Counted from the stretch's first letter, positions 1 to 7,138 are shown. The stretch: DNA of 8,683 nucleotides from an uncultured Bacilli bacterium (GCA_947630435.1 CANRHO010000023.1:1-8683); one strand, 5' to 3'. Program-made: numbers and translations. The notes: generated by a model from the letters alone, not told the origin.

Positions 1-1
1 A

Positions 2-1270
2 CGCTCAGCAGAAATAGAAAGGTTAGCAATAGGATGTACAGGCGTAAAAAGAACAACTGGCCAACATCCTGGTGGAATAGTTGTTATACCAGATTATATG
101 GAAGTTTTTGATTTTACACCATTTCAATTTCCGGCAGAAGATGCTACTAGTGCATGGAGGACTACCCACTTTGATTATCATGCAATTGATGAATGCGTTT
201 TAAAACTTGATATATTAGGTCATTCTGATCCAACGCAATTACGCATGATACAAGATTTAACAGGCACTGAAATAACTAAAGTTCCACTTGATGATAAAGA
301 AACTATGAGTATATTTACATCTACTAAAGCACTAGGCGTTACTAATGAGCAAATAATGTGTAAAACTGGTACTCTTGGTATCCCAGAGTTTGGGACTCCA
401 TTTACCATAAGCATGGTAGCGGAAACAAAGCCAACTACCTTTGCAGAACTAGTTAAAATTTCTGGATTATCACACGGTACTGACGTTTGGCTTGGAAACG
501 CACAAGATCTTATAAAAAATAACATTGTACCTTTTAAGGATGTAATTGGTTGTCGTGATGACATAATGGTATATTTAATGTATAACGGAGTTAAACCTAT
601 CAAAGCTTTTAAAATAATGGAATTTGTACGTAAAGGAAGGGCTTCTAAAGACCCAGAAACATGGAAAGAACATAAAAAGACGATGGAAGATGCTAAAATA
701 CCTGATTGGTTTATTGATTCGTGTGAAAAAATTAAATACATGTTTCCAAAAGCCCATGCAGCAGCTTACGTAATTTCTGCATTTAGAATAGCTTGGTATA
801 AAGTTCACATGCCAGTATATTTTTATGCTTCATGGTTTACATCAAAAGCAACAGATGTTGATGCAGAAGTCATGATAAAAGGTTATGATGCAATAAAAGC
901 AAAAATAATAGAAATTCAAAACAAAGGATTTGATGCATCAAATAAGGAAATGGGGCAACTAGAAAGTTTAAAAGTTGCTCTTGAGGCAACAGCAAGAGGT
1001 ATAAAATTTTTACCAATAGATTTATATAAAAGTAATTCTACGGTATGGAACGTAAAAGATGAAACTTCTATATATCCACCATTTAGCGCGATTGATGGAC
1101 TTGGTGATACAGTTGCTAAGAAAATAGTTGAAGAAAGGGAAAAAGGTGAATTTATAAGCATTGAAGATTTACAAGCTAGGGGGAAAGTTTCTTTAACCCT
1201 TACTGATAAAATGAGAATGCTCGGTATTTTAGATAGCTTACCTGAATCAAGTCAACTTAGTTTATTCTAA
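2..1270 (+). CDS. polC: DNA polymerase III alpha subunit, PolC type (C-terminal part, 5' end outside window)
   Basis: This is the replicative DNA polymerase of Bacillota, which extends primers at the fork. The frame is open from base 2, so the visible part is 422 codons of a protein that is usually about 1400 residues; the start lies upstream. Visible residues 16-30 carry the conserved KRTTGQHPGGIVVIP palm/fingers stretch. KLDILGH at 68-74 contains the third catalytic aspartate (Asp70 here, codon 209-211). Downstream are the PolC signatures LSHGTDVWLGNAQ, GCRDDIMVYL and KYMFPKAHAAAY, then a helix-hairpin-helix-like GLGDTVA segment. The last five residues, QLSLF, are the typical sliding-clamp binding motif, so the C terminus is intact. 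The first two palm aspartates and the exonuclease domain lie outside the window. The identification is secure because the similarity to PolC runs along the whole fragment. Confidence 0.98.
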   Translation, partial: RSAEIERLAIGCTGVKRTTGQHPGGIVVIPDYMEVFDFTPFQFPAEDATSAWRTTHFDYHAIDECVLKLDILGHSDPTQLRMIQDLTGTEITKVPLDDKETMSIFTSTKALGVTNEQIMCKTGTLGIPEFGTPFTISMVAETKPTTFAELVKISGLSHGTDVWLGNAQDLIKNNIVPFKDVIGCRDDIMVYLMYNGVKPIKAFKIMEFVRKGRASKDPETWKEHKKTMEDAKIPDWFIDSCEKIKYMFPKAHAAAYVISAFRIAWYKVHMPVYFYASWFTSKATDVDAEVMIKGYDAIKAKIIEIQNKGFDASNKEMGQLESLKVALEATARGIKFLPIDLYKSNSTVWNVKDETSIYPPFSAIDGLGDTVAKKIVEEREKGEFISIEDLQARGKVSLTLTDKMRMLGILDSLPESSQLSLF

Positions 1271-1284
1271 GTTGACTTTTTTTT
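1249..1284 (+). terminator. Intrinsic terminator of polC, overlapping the stop codon
   Basis: AAGTCAACTTAG (1249-1260) and CTAAGTTGACTT (1267-1278) form a perfect 12-bp stem with the loop TTTATT, followed by a T run through 1284. The polC stop codon TAA (1268-1270) lies in the right arm, and the codons for the clamp-binding QLSLF tail lie in the left arm, the loop and the start of the right arm. Form and position are those of a Rho-independent terminator. Confidence 0.92.
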
Positions 1285-1302
1285 ATTATATTATAGGTAT
1301 AA

Positions 1303-1331
1303 TTGACAAAATAAATATTTTTTGATATCAT
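1303..1331 (+). promoter_or_regulatory. Promoter of the two-gene unit of unknown function
   Basis: A perfect -35 box TTGACA (1303-1308) is separated by 17 bases from a -10 box TATCAT (1326-1331; one mismatch to TATAAT). Transcription would start near 1338. It lies just after the polC terminator. The downstream gene has a strong ribosome binding site, AGAGGGGG (1346-1353), seven bases before its GTG start. Confidence 0.8.
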
Positions 1332-1360
1332 ACAAAGCCATATGAAGAGGGGGTTTTATA

Positions 1361-2458
1361 GTGGAAAGTAAAAATAAAAGCCAAATAACAAAAGAGGAGG
1401 TTTTCGAAAGTTTAAAAGATGTTACCAATGATTTAAAAAAAGTCGTTAGCATTAATGACTCTTTATATAAAATCACTAAATTTTTTTCTGGTAATATTGA
1501 TCCTTTGAAAATTCCAAATGATAGGGCTTATAATATATTTAGAGATAATATAATTAATAACATAGATAATTCAAATCTTAAAAATAGCCTTTACTATATA
1601 TTTGAGTATGTTTTTTCTAACAAAGAAAACCAAAAAGCTTTATTAGGTTATATTAGATCAACTTTTGGGATACAAACTCCTATAACAAAAAGGAGAATAA
1701 AAAAACCTTATATTAGTGAGGATGAATCTAATTGTTTAACTGATACTGAAAAGATAGATTTATATATCGATAAAGTAGTAGAAGTTTTTGATTGTTTTAA
1801 AGAAGTAATAAATTATAAAGGTAATTTAACTCCTACTGATAATGAAAATAAACGAATTGTATTTGAATGCTCAAATAAAGTTCTAAAAATCATATATGAT
1901 CTAATATGCAAAGACATAAGACTAAGAATTGATAGTAAATCATGTTTAGAAAAAATAACCGAAATAATCAACGTATATAGTAGCCCAGCTAATAAATTAA
2001 TTCAAATAAGTCCAGAAGAATTAGATAAACTAAAAGAATCTTTAAATAAAAACATAATATTATATGAAAAAGAAGATGTTTTATATGGAAATTTAGTAAT
2101 TGATTTTATTAAAGAATATAATTCTAATATTTTATATCAAGAAGCTGTAGACGTTGTTAATAATCTTATAAAATCACTTACGAAAAATGGGTATGATAAA
2201 TCTTTAGATAATATTAATAGTGTAAGTACAACACTTAAGAATCAAATAAAAAAACATAATGATAAATCATTTATGATTATATTAAATTACTTATTAGAAA
2301 AAGAGTGTGATAATGCCTTTAATGGTGATAGTTATGAATATTATAAAGCAATAATTTTTTTATCATTAGATTGTACTATGCAGTTGCGTAAAAGAAAAAT
2401 TTATATAGATGAAGAAGATTTATTTACAAAAGATGTTATTAATAAAATTGCTAGTTAG
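1361..2458 (+). CDS. Protein of unknown function, 365 residues, soluble and mainly helical
   Basis: I do not recognise this protein. It starts at GTG 1361, chosen because AGAGGGGG lies seven bases upstream and no closer start has a better site; the frame then runs uninterrupted to TAG. There is no signal peptide and no hydrophobic stretch long enough for a membrane segment. The composition (many Lys, Asn, Ile, Asp, Glu, Leu) and spacing suggest a mostly alpha-helical cytoplasmic protein. The N-terminal 30 residues are charged and could be flexible. A basic patch, TKRRIKKP, lies at residues 109-116. No nucleotide-binding loop, zinc motif or catalytic signature is visible. The gene has its own promoter after the polC terminator and lies 38 bases before a second unknown gene, so the two are probably co-transcribed. 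That it is real is supported by its length, promoter and ribosome binding site; its function is open. Confidence 0.85.
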   Translation: MESKNKSQITKEEVFESLKDVTNDLKKVVSINDSLYKITKFFSGNIDPLKIPNDRAYNIFRDNIINNIDNSNLKNSLYYIFEYVFSNKENQKALLGYIRSTFGIQTPITKRRIKKPYISEDESNCLTDTEKIDLYIDKVVEVFDCFKEVINYKGNLTPTDNENKRIVFECSNKVLKIIYDLICKDIRLRIDSKSCLEKITEIINVYSSPANKLIQISPEELDKLKESLNKNIILYEKEDVLYGNLVIDFIKEYNSNILYQEAVDVVNNLIKSLTKNGYDKSLDNINSVSTTLKNQIKKHNDKSFMIILNYLLEKECDNAFNGDSYEYYKAIIFLSLDCTMQLRKRKIYIDEEDLFTKDVINKIAS

Positions 2459-2470
2459 AAATTTTAAAAA

Positions 2471-2479
2471 TGATATAAT
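2471..2479 (+). promoter_or_regulatory. Possible extended -10 promoter before the second unknown gene
   Basis: TGATATAAT is a perfect extended -10 element (TGnTATAAT) in the short gap between the two unknown genes. There is no convincing -35 box. Transcription from it would begin near 2486, downstream of the AAGGAG ribosome binding site (2480-2485), and so would give an RNA with a leader of about ten bases lacking that site. It may be a real promoter, or just A+T-rich sequence around a ribosome binding site used by read-through RNA. Confidence 0.3.
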
Positions 2480-2496
2480 AAGGAGAAGTAATAATT

Positions 2497-3555
2497 ATGA
2501 TAGAAGATACGATAATTTATTTAAAAAACATGTTAAATGATATAGAAAAGGATTTTAACGAGGTACTTGATTTTAAAAATATAATAAATATTAAAGGTTA
2601 TAAAAAAATAATGTGTGATGATTATGCTAGTTTTTATAAACCTTGTGTTATTTTACTAAAGTATGGTTATAATAGGTTTATGAAAACTAACTATTCTTTG
2701 GAAGCATATGAAGATATGTTAAGGAAAATGGGGAATCCAGCATTTTTAAATATTTATTCTAAAAAAATTTTAAAAGATGTTAATATCTCTAAAAACATGT
2801 TTTCGAACGTTGATTCTTACATATATTTTATGCAAAGGTTATGTAGACCTAACGTAATTAAAAGTATCGAATTAAATGATATTAGAGATAATAAAACCAA
2901 AGATGGTAAAAACTTAATGGAAATACTAATAAATAATCCTATAAATGTATTTATGGAACAAGTAAATTCTTTTATAAGTAAATATTCAACTATAATCGAA
3001 TACTTACGAGAATTGATTTTTGAAATTAATAATGTAAAAGCCACTCAAATTAGTAATGATATTAATCAGTTTAAAATTTGTTATGATAAATTTTATTCAA
3101 TTGTTAGTAAACCTAAAATTGAAATCAAGTGTGTAGAAAACTTAAAAGTAAAATTAAAAGAAGAAATTAATAAAATAAATTCTCATGAAGATAACTCTAA
3201 AGAAGAATTTAATAATAAAGTTAAAGCATCTAATGTTATAAAAACAGGAACTAGGAAAGAAAGAATGGAACAATATATAGAACAAAATAGAAAAAAACAA
3301 CTTATTAACGATGTCCAAAACTTAAGAAAAAAGCTTGATGAAGATTCTATAATATGGATTAATTTGTTGGTAGAAGAACTACAGTTACTAGATGAAAATG
3401 GTATTAAAGAGTTCTTACAAAATCCTAATAAAAATTTACCAAATAATAGTGAAATAAAAAAAGATATCATAATAAAAGCTACCGCGATGGAGTTAGATTA
3501 TAAAGATGCTGATAAACGAATTGTAAATACTTTATACACATTAACACAAAGATAA
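2497..3555 (+). CDS. Protein of unknown function, 352 residues, with a charged central segment
   Basis: I do not recognise this protein. ATG 2497 follows AAGGAG (2480-2485) at eleven bases, which is rather long but usable. The protein has no signal peptide and no clear membrane segment. Residues 1-200 look helical, with aromatic and hydrophobic clusters. Residues about 205-285 are rich in Lys and Glu (for example KVKLKEEINKINS and RKERMEQYIEQNRKKQ) and could form a coiled coil or a flexible linker. Residues 286-352 form a more compact-looking C-terminal part, with WINLLVEELQLLDENG and a helical end. No catalytic or nucleic-acid-binding motif stands out. It follows the other unknown gene closely and probably acts with it or is at least co-expressed. 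It shows no obvious sequence relation to that neighbour by eye. Confidence 0.85.
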   Translation: MIEDTIIYLKNMLNDIEKDFNEVLDFKNIINIKGYKKIMCDDYASFYKPCVILLKYGYNRFMKTNYSLEAYEDMLRKMGNPAFLNIYSKKILKDVNISKNMFSNVDSYIYFMQRLCRPNVIKSIELNDIRDNKTKDGKNLMEILINNPINVFMEQVNSFISKYSTIIEYLRELIFEINNVKATQISNDINQFKICYDKFYSIVSKPKIEIKCVENLKVKLKEEINKINSHEDNSKEEFNNKVKASNVIKTGTRKERMEQYIEQNRKKQLINDVQNLRKKLDEDSIIWINLLVEELQLLDENGIKEFLQNPNKNLPNNSEIKKDIIIKATAMELDYKDADKRIVNTLYTLTQR

Positions 3556-3586
3556 TTTGGAATATACTCCATTTCTATCTTTTTTT
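3548..3586 (+). terminator. Weak terminator after the two unknown genes
   Basis: AAAGATA (3548-3554) pairs with TATCTTT (3576-3582), and inside it GGA (3559-3561) pairs with TCC (3568-3570), with an internal loop between. A run of T (3580-3586) follows. The outer stem overlaps the stop codon. The hairpin is A+T rich and interrupted, so termination would be partial at best. Confidence 0.4.
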
Positions 3587-3591
3587 ATTTA

Positions 3592-3600
3592 TGATATAAT
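3592..3600 (+). promoter_or_regulatory. Extended -10 promoter candidate for the peptidase-rimM-trmD operon
   Basis: TGATATAAT matches the extended -10 consensus exactly and follows the weak terminator. No good -35 box lies 17 bases upstream, which extended -10 promoters tolerate. Transcription would start near 3607, right at the GGTGAT ribosome binding site (3607-3612) of the gene starting at 3617, leaving a leader of about ten bases. Confidence 0.5.
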
Positions 3601-3616
3601 ATTTTTGGTGATATAT

Positions 3617-4255
3617 ATGAATTTTGATATTAATGATAAATGTTATGATGTGATTGTTGAAAAGAAAAATATTAAAAATTTATATATAAGGGTAACTGAT
3701 GATTTAAAAATAAAGGTTAGTAGTTCATATTTTTACACTAATAAAATGATATTAAAAATATTATATAAGAATTCTAATTCGATAATAAAGATGATTGAAA
3801 AACAAAAGAAAAAAAATAGTACTAAAAAAGTAGAAAAGAACATGTTGTTGGGGAAAATATTAAATGTTATATATCAAGATATTGCTAAACCTAAATATGA
3901 CGGAGTTAATATTATTGTTAAAGATGATGATATGTTAGATGATTGGTATAAAATAAAAGCAAAAGAAATATTTAAGACTTACTTAAATGAAGCGTATTAC
4001 GTTTTTGATGAAAAAATACCATATCCTAAGCTAAAGGTAAGAAATATGAAAACAAGGTGGGGAGTATGTAATAAAAAAGATAATTCAATTACTCTTAATC
4101 TTGAATTAATAAAAAAGGATCATAAGTATTTGAATTATGTTATTGTGCATGAACTATCACATTTTGTTCATTTTGATCATAGTAAAGAGTTTTGGAAAAC
4201 CGTTGAAAAATATTGCCCGGAGTATAAAATAATTAGAAAAGAACTAAAGGAGTAA
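3617..4255 (+). CDS. YgjP/DUF45-family zinc metallopeptidase
   Basis: This 212-residue protein belongs to the YgjP-like (DUF45, M48-related) putative metal-dependent hydrolases. Residues 178-188, HELSHFVHFDH, give the zinc site: HExxH at 178-182 plus a third histidine, His188, followed by the typical KEFW. The upstream signature MKTRWGVC (144-151) is also diagnostic of the family. The N-terminal half, with the run KNIKNLYIRV, matches the beta-rich domain normal for it. The start is ATG 3617 with GGTGAT (3607-3612) upstream. An in-frame TTG at 3557 would add 20 residues, but it falls inside the terminator hairpin and has no ribosome binding site. No signal peptide is present, so the protein is cytoplasmic. 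The physiological substrate of the family is not established. It is the first gene of a tight operon; its stop overlaps the ribosome binding site of the next gene. Confidence 0.9.
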   Translation: MNFDINDKCYDVIVEKKNIKNLYIRVTDDLKIKVSSSYFYTNKMILKILYKNSNSIIKMIEKQKKKNSTKKVEKNMLLGKILNVIYQDIAKPKYDGVNIIVKDDDMLDDWYKIKAKEIFKTYLNEAYYVFDEKIPYPKLKVRNMKTRWGVCNKKDNSITLNLELIKKDHKYLNYVIVHELSHFVHFDHSKEFWKTVEKYCPEYKIIRKELKE

Positions 4256-4258
4256 AAC

Positions 4259-4987
4259 ATGGTAATAAAATCAAAGGATAATAAAAAAATTAAATATATT
4301 AATAAACTTAGAAATAATAAGTTTATGCAAGAAGAAAAAAAATTTATTGTAGAAGGAAAACACCTTGTTATAGAAGCTGAAAAGGAAGGGATTTTATTAG
4401 AAACGTTTAGCACCACGGATCAAGACTATGGGGTTACTAGCAATATTATTTCTCCTGTAATAATGAATTATATAAGTACTTTACCTTCTAAAAGTGATGT
4501 TATAGGAATATGTAAATTCATACCAGAAAACGATGTTTTAGGTGATAAAATAATCATTTTAGATAATGTTCAAGATCCTGGGAATTTAGGAACCATAATA
4601 AGAAGTGCTTGCGCTTTTAATATAAATACAATCGTTCTTGGTTTGAATTGCGTAAAAAAATATAATGAAAAAGTAATTCGATCTTCACAAGGTATGCTTT
4701 TTAAAGTGAACGTAATAAATAAAGATTTAAAAGGGTTTATTCCTTATTTGATAGAACATGGATACTGTGTATATGGAACAAATGTTAATGAGGGAAAAGA
4801 TATAAAAAATATAAATTTAACTGGTAAATTAGCAGTAGTAATGGGTAATGAAGGAAGTGGTATAACTACCCCGATAAAAGATTTGTTAAAAGATAATATA
4901 TATATTAAGACTAATGAAACTTGTGAAAGTTTAAACGTTGCGGTAGCCACATCAATTATAATGTATGAAGTAAATAAAGGAGAGTAA
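4259..4987 (+). CDS. SpoU/TrmH-family 2'-O-ribose RNA methyltransferase (YsgA-like)
   Basis: This enzyme transfers a methyl group from S-adenosylmethionine to a ribose 2'-hydroxyl of RNA, most likely 23S rRNA. The 242 residues show all three SpoU knot motifs. Motif 1 is LDNVQDPGNLGTIIRSA (101-117), with the catalytic-type Asn109 and Arg115. Motif 2 is VVMGNEGSG (193-201). Motif 3 is ESLNVAVATSIIMYE (223-237). The N-terminal 90 residues, including FIVEGKHLVIEA (29-40), form the L30e-like substrate-binding domain seen in RlmB/TsnR/YsgA proteins. The start ATG 4259 follows AAAGGAG (4246-4252) at six bases. The length is typical of the family. The exact target nucleotide cannot be read from the sequence. 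It lies three bases after the peptidase gene and two bases before rimM, so it is certainly translated from the same RNA. Confidence 0.93.
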   Translation: MVIKSKDNKKIKYINKLRNNKFMQEEKKFIVEGKHLVIEAEKEGILLETFSTTDQDYGVTSNIISPVIMNYISTLPSKSDVIGICKFIPENDVLGDKIIILDNVQDPGNLGTIIRSACAFNINTIVLGLNCVKKYNEKVIRSSQGMLFKVNVINKDLKGFIPYLIEHGYCVYGTNVNEGKDIKNINLTGKLAVVMGNEGSGITTPIKDLLKDNIYIKTNETCESLNVAVATSIIMYEVNKGE

Positions 4988-4989
4988 CA

Positions 4990-5472
4990 ATGGAGTATTT
5001 ATATATAGGAAAATTGGTTAACACTCATGGTATTAAGGGGGAAGTTAGGATTCTATCTGATTTTAGATATAAAAATAAAGTATTTGTTAAAGGTTTTAAA
5101 TTTTATGTTGGAAAACAAAAAAAGGAATATATTATAGAATCATATAGAAAACATAAGAATTTTGACATGGTTGTATTTGAAAATAATTATGATATCAATT
5201 TAATAGAACATTTAAAAGGTTCATATATTTATATTAATAGGAATGATTTAAAACTTGATGAAAACACTTATTTGGCTCTTGATTTAGTAGGATTTAATGT
5301 TATAATAAATGATAAATCAATTGGGATAATAACCGAAGTAATTGATACCCCTGCAAATGAGGTTTTAGTTTTATCAAGCAAAGTTATGATTCCTTATGTA
5401 AAATCGTTTATTAATGATGTTGATATTAAAAATAAACGTGTTTATGTAAATGATGTGAAAGGGTTGTTATAA
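4990..5472 (+). CDS. rimM: Ribosome maturation factor RimM
   Basis: RimM binds protein S19 and helps the 30S head domain mature. The 160 residues have the expected two domains. The N-terminal beta-barrel carries the signature GKLVNTHGIKGEVRI (7-21). The C-terminal PRC-barrel has LVGFNVI, the ANEVLVL strand and the end motif MIPYVKSFINDVD. The length is at the lower end of the family's usual 160-180. ATG 4990 has AAAGGAG about five bases upstream, overlapping the end of the methyltransferase gene. Its own stop TAA shares a base with the trmD start codon (TAATG), a layout typical of coupled translation. The rimM-trmD order is conserved across most bacteria. rpsP, which commonly precedes them, is absent here and replaced by the peptidase and methyltransferase genes. 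Confidence 0.96.
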   Translation: MEYLYIGKLVNTHGIKGEVRILSDFRYKNKVFVKGFKFYVGKQKKEYIIESYRKHKNFDMVVFENNYDINLIEHLKGSYIYINRNDLKLDENTYLALDLVGFNVIINDKSIGIITEVIDTPANEVLVLSSKVMIPYVKSFINDVDIKNKRVYVNDVKGLL

Positions 5473-6617
5473 TGAAAATAGATATATTAACACTTTTTCC
5501 GGAGATGTTTGATGGATTTAAAAGTGAATCAATCATAAAGCGGGCTATTGATAATAAAAAAGTAGAAATTAACACTTGCAATTTTAGAACTTTTTCCAAG
5601 GATAAACATAATAAGGTCGATGATACTCCATATGGTGGAGGAGCTGGTATGGTTTTAATGTGTCAACCAATATTTGACGCTGTGGAAAGTTTAAGAACGG
5701 AAAAAAGCAAGGTAATATTATTATCACCTCAGGGTAAGAAGTATAATCAAAAAAAAGCATATGAATTATCAAATGAAGAACATTTAATATTTATTTGCGG
5801 TCATTACGAAGGATTCGATGAAAGGATAAAAACCATCTGTGATGAAGAAATTTCTATTGGAGATTATGTATTAACAGGAGGGGAATTACCAGCAATGATT
5901 TTAACGGATTCGATAGTAAGATTACTACCAGGAGTTATTCAAGAAGAATCATGTACTAATGAATCGTTTAATGGTAATTTACTTGATTATCCAACGTATA
6001 CTAAACCTAGAGAATATAAGGGAATGAAAGTTCCAGAAGTATTACTTTCTGGTAATCATAAGAAAATTGACGATTGGCGTAAGAGCGAACAAGTAAGAAT
6101 TACAAAAGAAAAAAGACCTGATTTAGTTGAGAGCAAGTATTCTTTAATAAAACAAGGAATTAAAAAAAACGTAAGAAAAATTACTATTGATGATGTAAAA
6201 AACATAAAAGTAACAGAGATAAAAGAAAAAGAAAATAAAAAGTATAAAGTAGAAAAAACATACGAGTTAATCGCTATTACAATATTTAATCCAAAAAATT
6301 TACATGGTTATAAATTAAAAGGTAAATCTTCTGATTCATTAACTAAAATATTAATTGTGAAAAAAGAATTTTATACTAAAGTTGCCTTTAAAAACGTTAG
6401 TAAAAAAATAAATATATTATCACAAAGATTAAAATTAGCATTAAATGACAAAAATAATGATTATACAACAAAGGTATTATCAGAAGCCCAAATTTTAAAA
6501 GATACGATTATTGCTTGTTACTCATCATATTTAAGTTCGACCGCATTAAATGAAGTAATAAATAAAATAGATTATTTGGTAAACGAATTCGTAAAAATAA
6601 AAACAACTAATTTATAA
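5472..6617 (+). CDS. trmD: tRNA (guanine-37-N1)-methyltransferase TrmD with an extra C-terminal domain
   Basis: TrmD makes m1G37 next to the anticodon, preventing +1 frameshifting. Residues 1 to about 230 are a full TrmD: ILTLFPEMF (5-13), DDTPYGGGAGM (50-60), the knot loops LLSPQGKKY (83-91), ICGHYEGFDERI (108-119) and SIGDYVLTGGELPA (128-141), then LLDYPTYTKP (170-179) and VLLSGNHKKIDDWR (190-203). The catalytic Arg is Arg150. At the position of the catalytic base (Asp169 in E. coli numbering) I read Glu164, in NESF. Family members are usually about 230-250 residues; this one is 381. The extra part, about 231-381, is lysine-rich with a hydrophobic YELIAITIFNPKN segment (264-276) and a helical end, and I do not recognise it. 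The frame is continuous, so it is a natural fusion and not a break. ATG 5472 overlaps the rimM stop by one base. Confidence 0.93.
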   Translation: MKIDILTLFPEMFDGFKSESIIKRAIDNKKVEINTCNFRTFSKDKHNKVDDTPYGGGAGMVLMCQPIFDAVESLRTEKSKVILLSPQGKKYNQKKAYELSNEEHLIFICGHYEGFDERIKTICDEEISIGDYVLTGGELPAMILTDSIVRLLPGVIQEESCTNESFNGNLLDYPTYTKPREYKGMKVPEVLLSGNHKKIDDWRKSEQVRITKEKRPDLVESKYSLIKQGIKKNVRKITIDDVKNIKVTEIKEKENKKYKVEKTYELIAITIFNPKNLHGYKLKGKSSDSLTKILIVKKEFYTKVAFKNVSKKINILSQRLKLALNDKNNDYTTKVLSEAQILKDTIIACYSSYLSSTALNEVINKIDYLVNEFVKIKTTNL

Positions 6618-6623
6618 CTTTAG

Positions 6624-6660
6624 GTGTTAGTGTCTATTTAAATAATAGTAAGAATAACAC
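6624..6660 (+). repeat. Imperfect hairpin after trmD
   Basis: GTGTTA (6624-6629) pairs with TAACAC (6655-6660), and CTATT (6634-6638) pairs with AATAG (6644-6648) inside it. No T run follows, so it is not a standard terminator. It ends directly at the -35 box of the rplS promoter and could shape trmD RNA ends or partial read-through into rplS. Confidence 0.35.
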
Positions 6661-6689
6661 TTGCACAAAATTTGATAATATGATAAAAT
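6661..6689 (+). promoter_or_regulatory. rplS promoter
   Basis: TTGCAC (6661-6666) as -35, then 17 bases, then TAAAAT (6684-6689) as -10 with an upstream TGA that makes it an extended -10. Transcription would start near 6696, giving a leader of about 80 bases before rplS. Confidence 0.7.
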
Positions 6690-6695
6690 CTTAGT

Positions 6696-6774
6696 GTTTG
6701 AAAAAGCAATCCGCCGCAATTAGGTTAGTTTGCATGATTGCTGGTTATATATTATACGAAAGGAGACTTAAAGG
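6696..6774 (+). promoter_or_regulatory. Structured rplS leader, likely L19 autoregulatory element
   Basis: AGCAATC (6705-6711) pairs with GATTGCT (6736-6742). Inside it GCAA (6716-6719) pairs with TTGC (6730-6733) around the loop TTAGGTTAGT, leaving CGCC unpaired on the left side. Bacilli commonly carry a short structured leader before rplS, to which L19 is thought to bind and repress its own synthesis. The conserved CCGC-containing internal loop here and the place right before rplS fit that. The ribosome binding site AAAGGAG (6759-6765) lies after the hairpin. The assignment rests on position and recalled family features, not on a covariance-model match. Confidence 0.6.
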
Positions 6775-7113
6775 ATGAATAAAATTGAACAAATAACAAG
6801 TAAACAACTTAATCCTTCAATTCCTGAATTTAGAGTGGGAGATACGGTTAACGTTGGTGTTAGAATCATTGAAGGAAAAAAAGAAAGAGTTCAAGCGTTT
6901 GAAGGTGTTGTAATATCACGTAAAGGTACTGGTATTTCTGAAACATTTACGGTACGTAAGATGTCTGGTGGTATTGGTGTAGAAAGAACATTCCCAGTTC
7001 ATTCTCCAAAACTTGAATCAATTAAAGTTGTTAGAAAAGGTAAGGCAAGACGTGCTAAATTATATTATGCTAGAAATATAGTTGGCCAATGGAAATTAAA
7101 AGAAAGAAATTAA
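6775..7113 (+). CDS. rplS: 50S ribosomal protein L19
   Basis: L19 sits at the 30S-50S interface. The 112-residue protein is of normal length and carries the family features: PEFRVGDTVNVGVRI (19-33), KERVQAFEGVVISRKG, a TFTVRKMSGGIGVERTF stretch and FPVHSPKLESIKVVRKGK. The C-terminal end, ARRAKLYYARNIVGQW, is close to the family's usual form but its last ten residues differ, which is normal variation. ATG 6775 has AAAGGAG nine bases upstream. It has its own promoter and structured leader, so its output is likely adjusted separately from trmD, and it ends in a terminator that starts at its stop codon. Confidence 0.98.
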   Translation: MNKIEQITSKQLNPSIPEFRVGDTVNVGVRIIEGKKERVQAFEGVVISRKGTGISETFTVRKMSGGIGVERTFPVHSPKLESIKVVRKGKARRAKLYYARNIVGQWKLKERN

Positions 7114-7138
7114 TAAGGCTATATATGCCTTATTTTTT
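7112..7138 (+). terminator. Terminator or attenuator between rplS and lepB
   Basis: AATAAGGC (7112-7119) and GCCTTATT (7127-7134) make a perfect 8-bp stem around TATATAT, followed by T's to 7138. It begins inside the rplS stop codon. lepB starts only 15 bases after the T run, so lepB probably depends on read-through. Confidence 0.8.

Noticed and set aside
1298..1303. TATAAT at 1298 as a -10 box
   Set aside because: It has no -35 box at the right distance and overlaps the much better TTGACA-17-TATCAT promoter.
3557..3616. Longer start (TTG 3557) for the YgjP-type peptidase
   Set aside because: It lies inside the weak terminator hairpin and before the -10 element, has no ribosome binding site, and the 20 extra residues are not family-like. 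ATG 3617 has GGTGAT upstream.
6618..6774. tRNA or other stable RNA gene between trmD and rplS
   Set aside because: No cloverleaf or T-loop sequence is visible; the hairpins there are better explained as the rplS leader.
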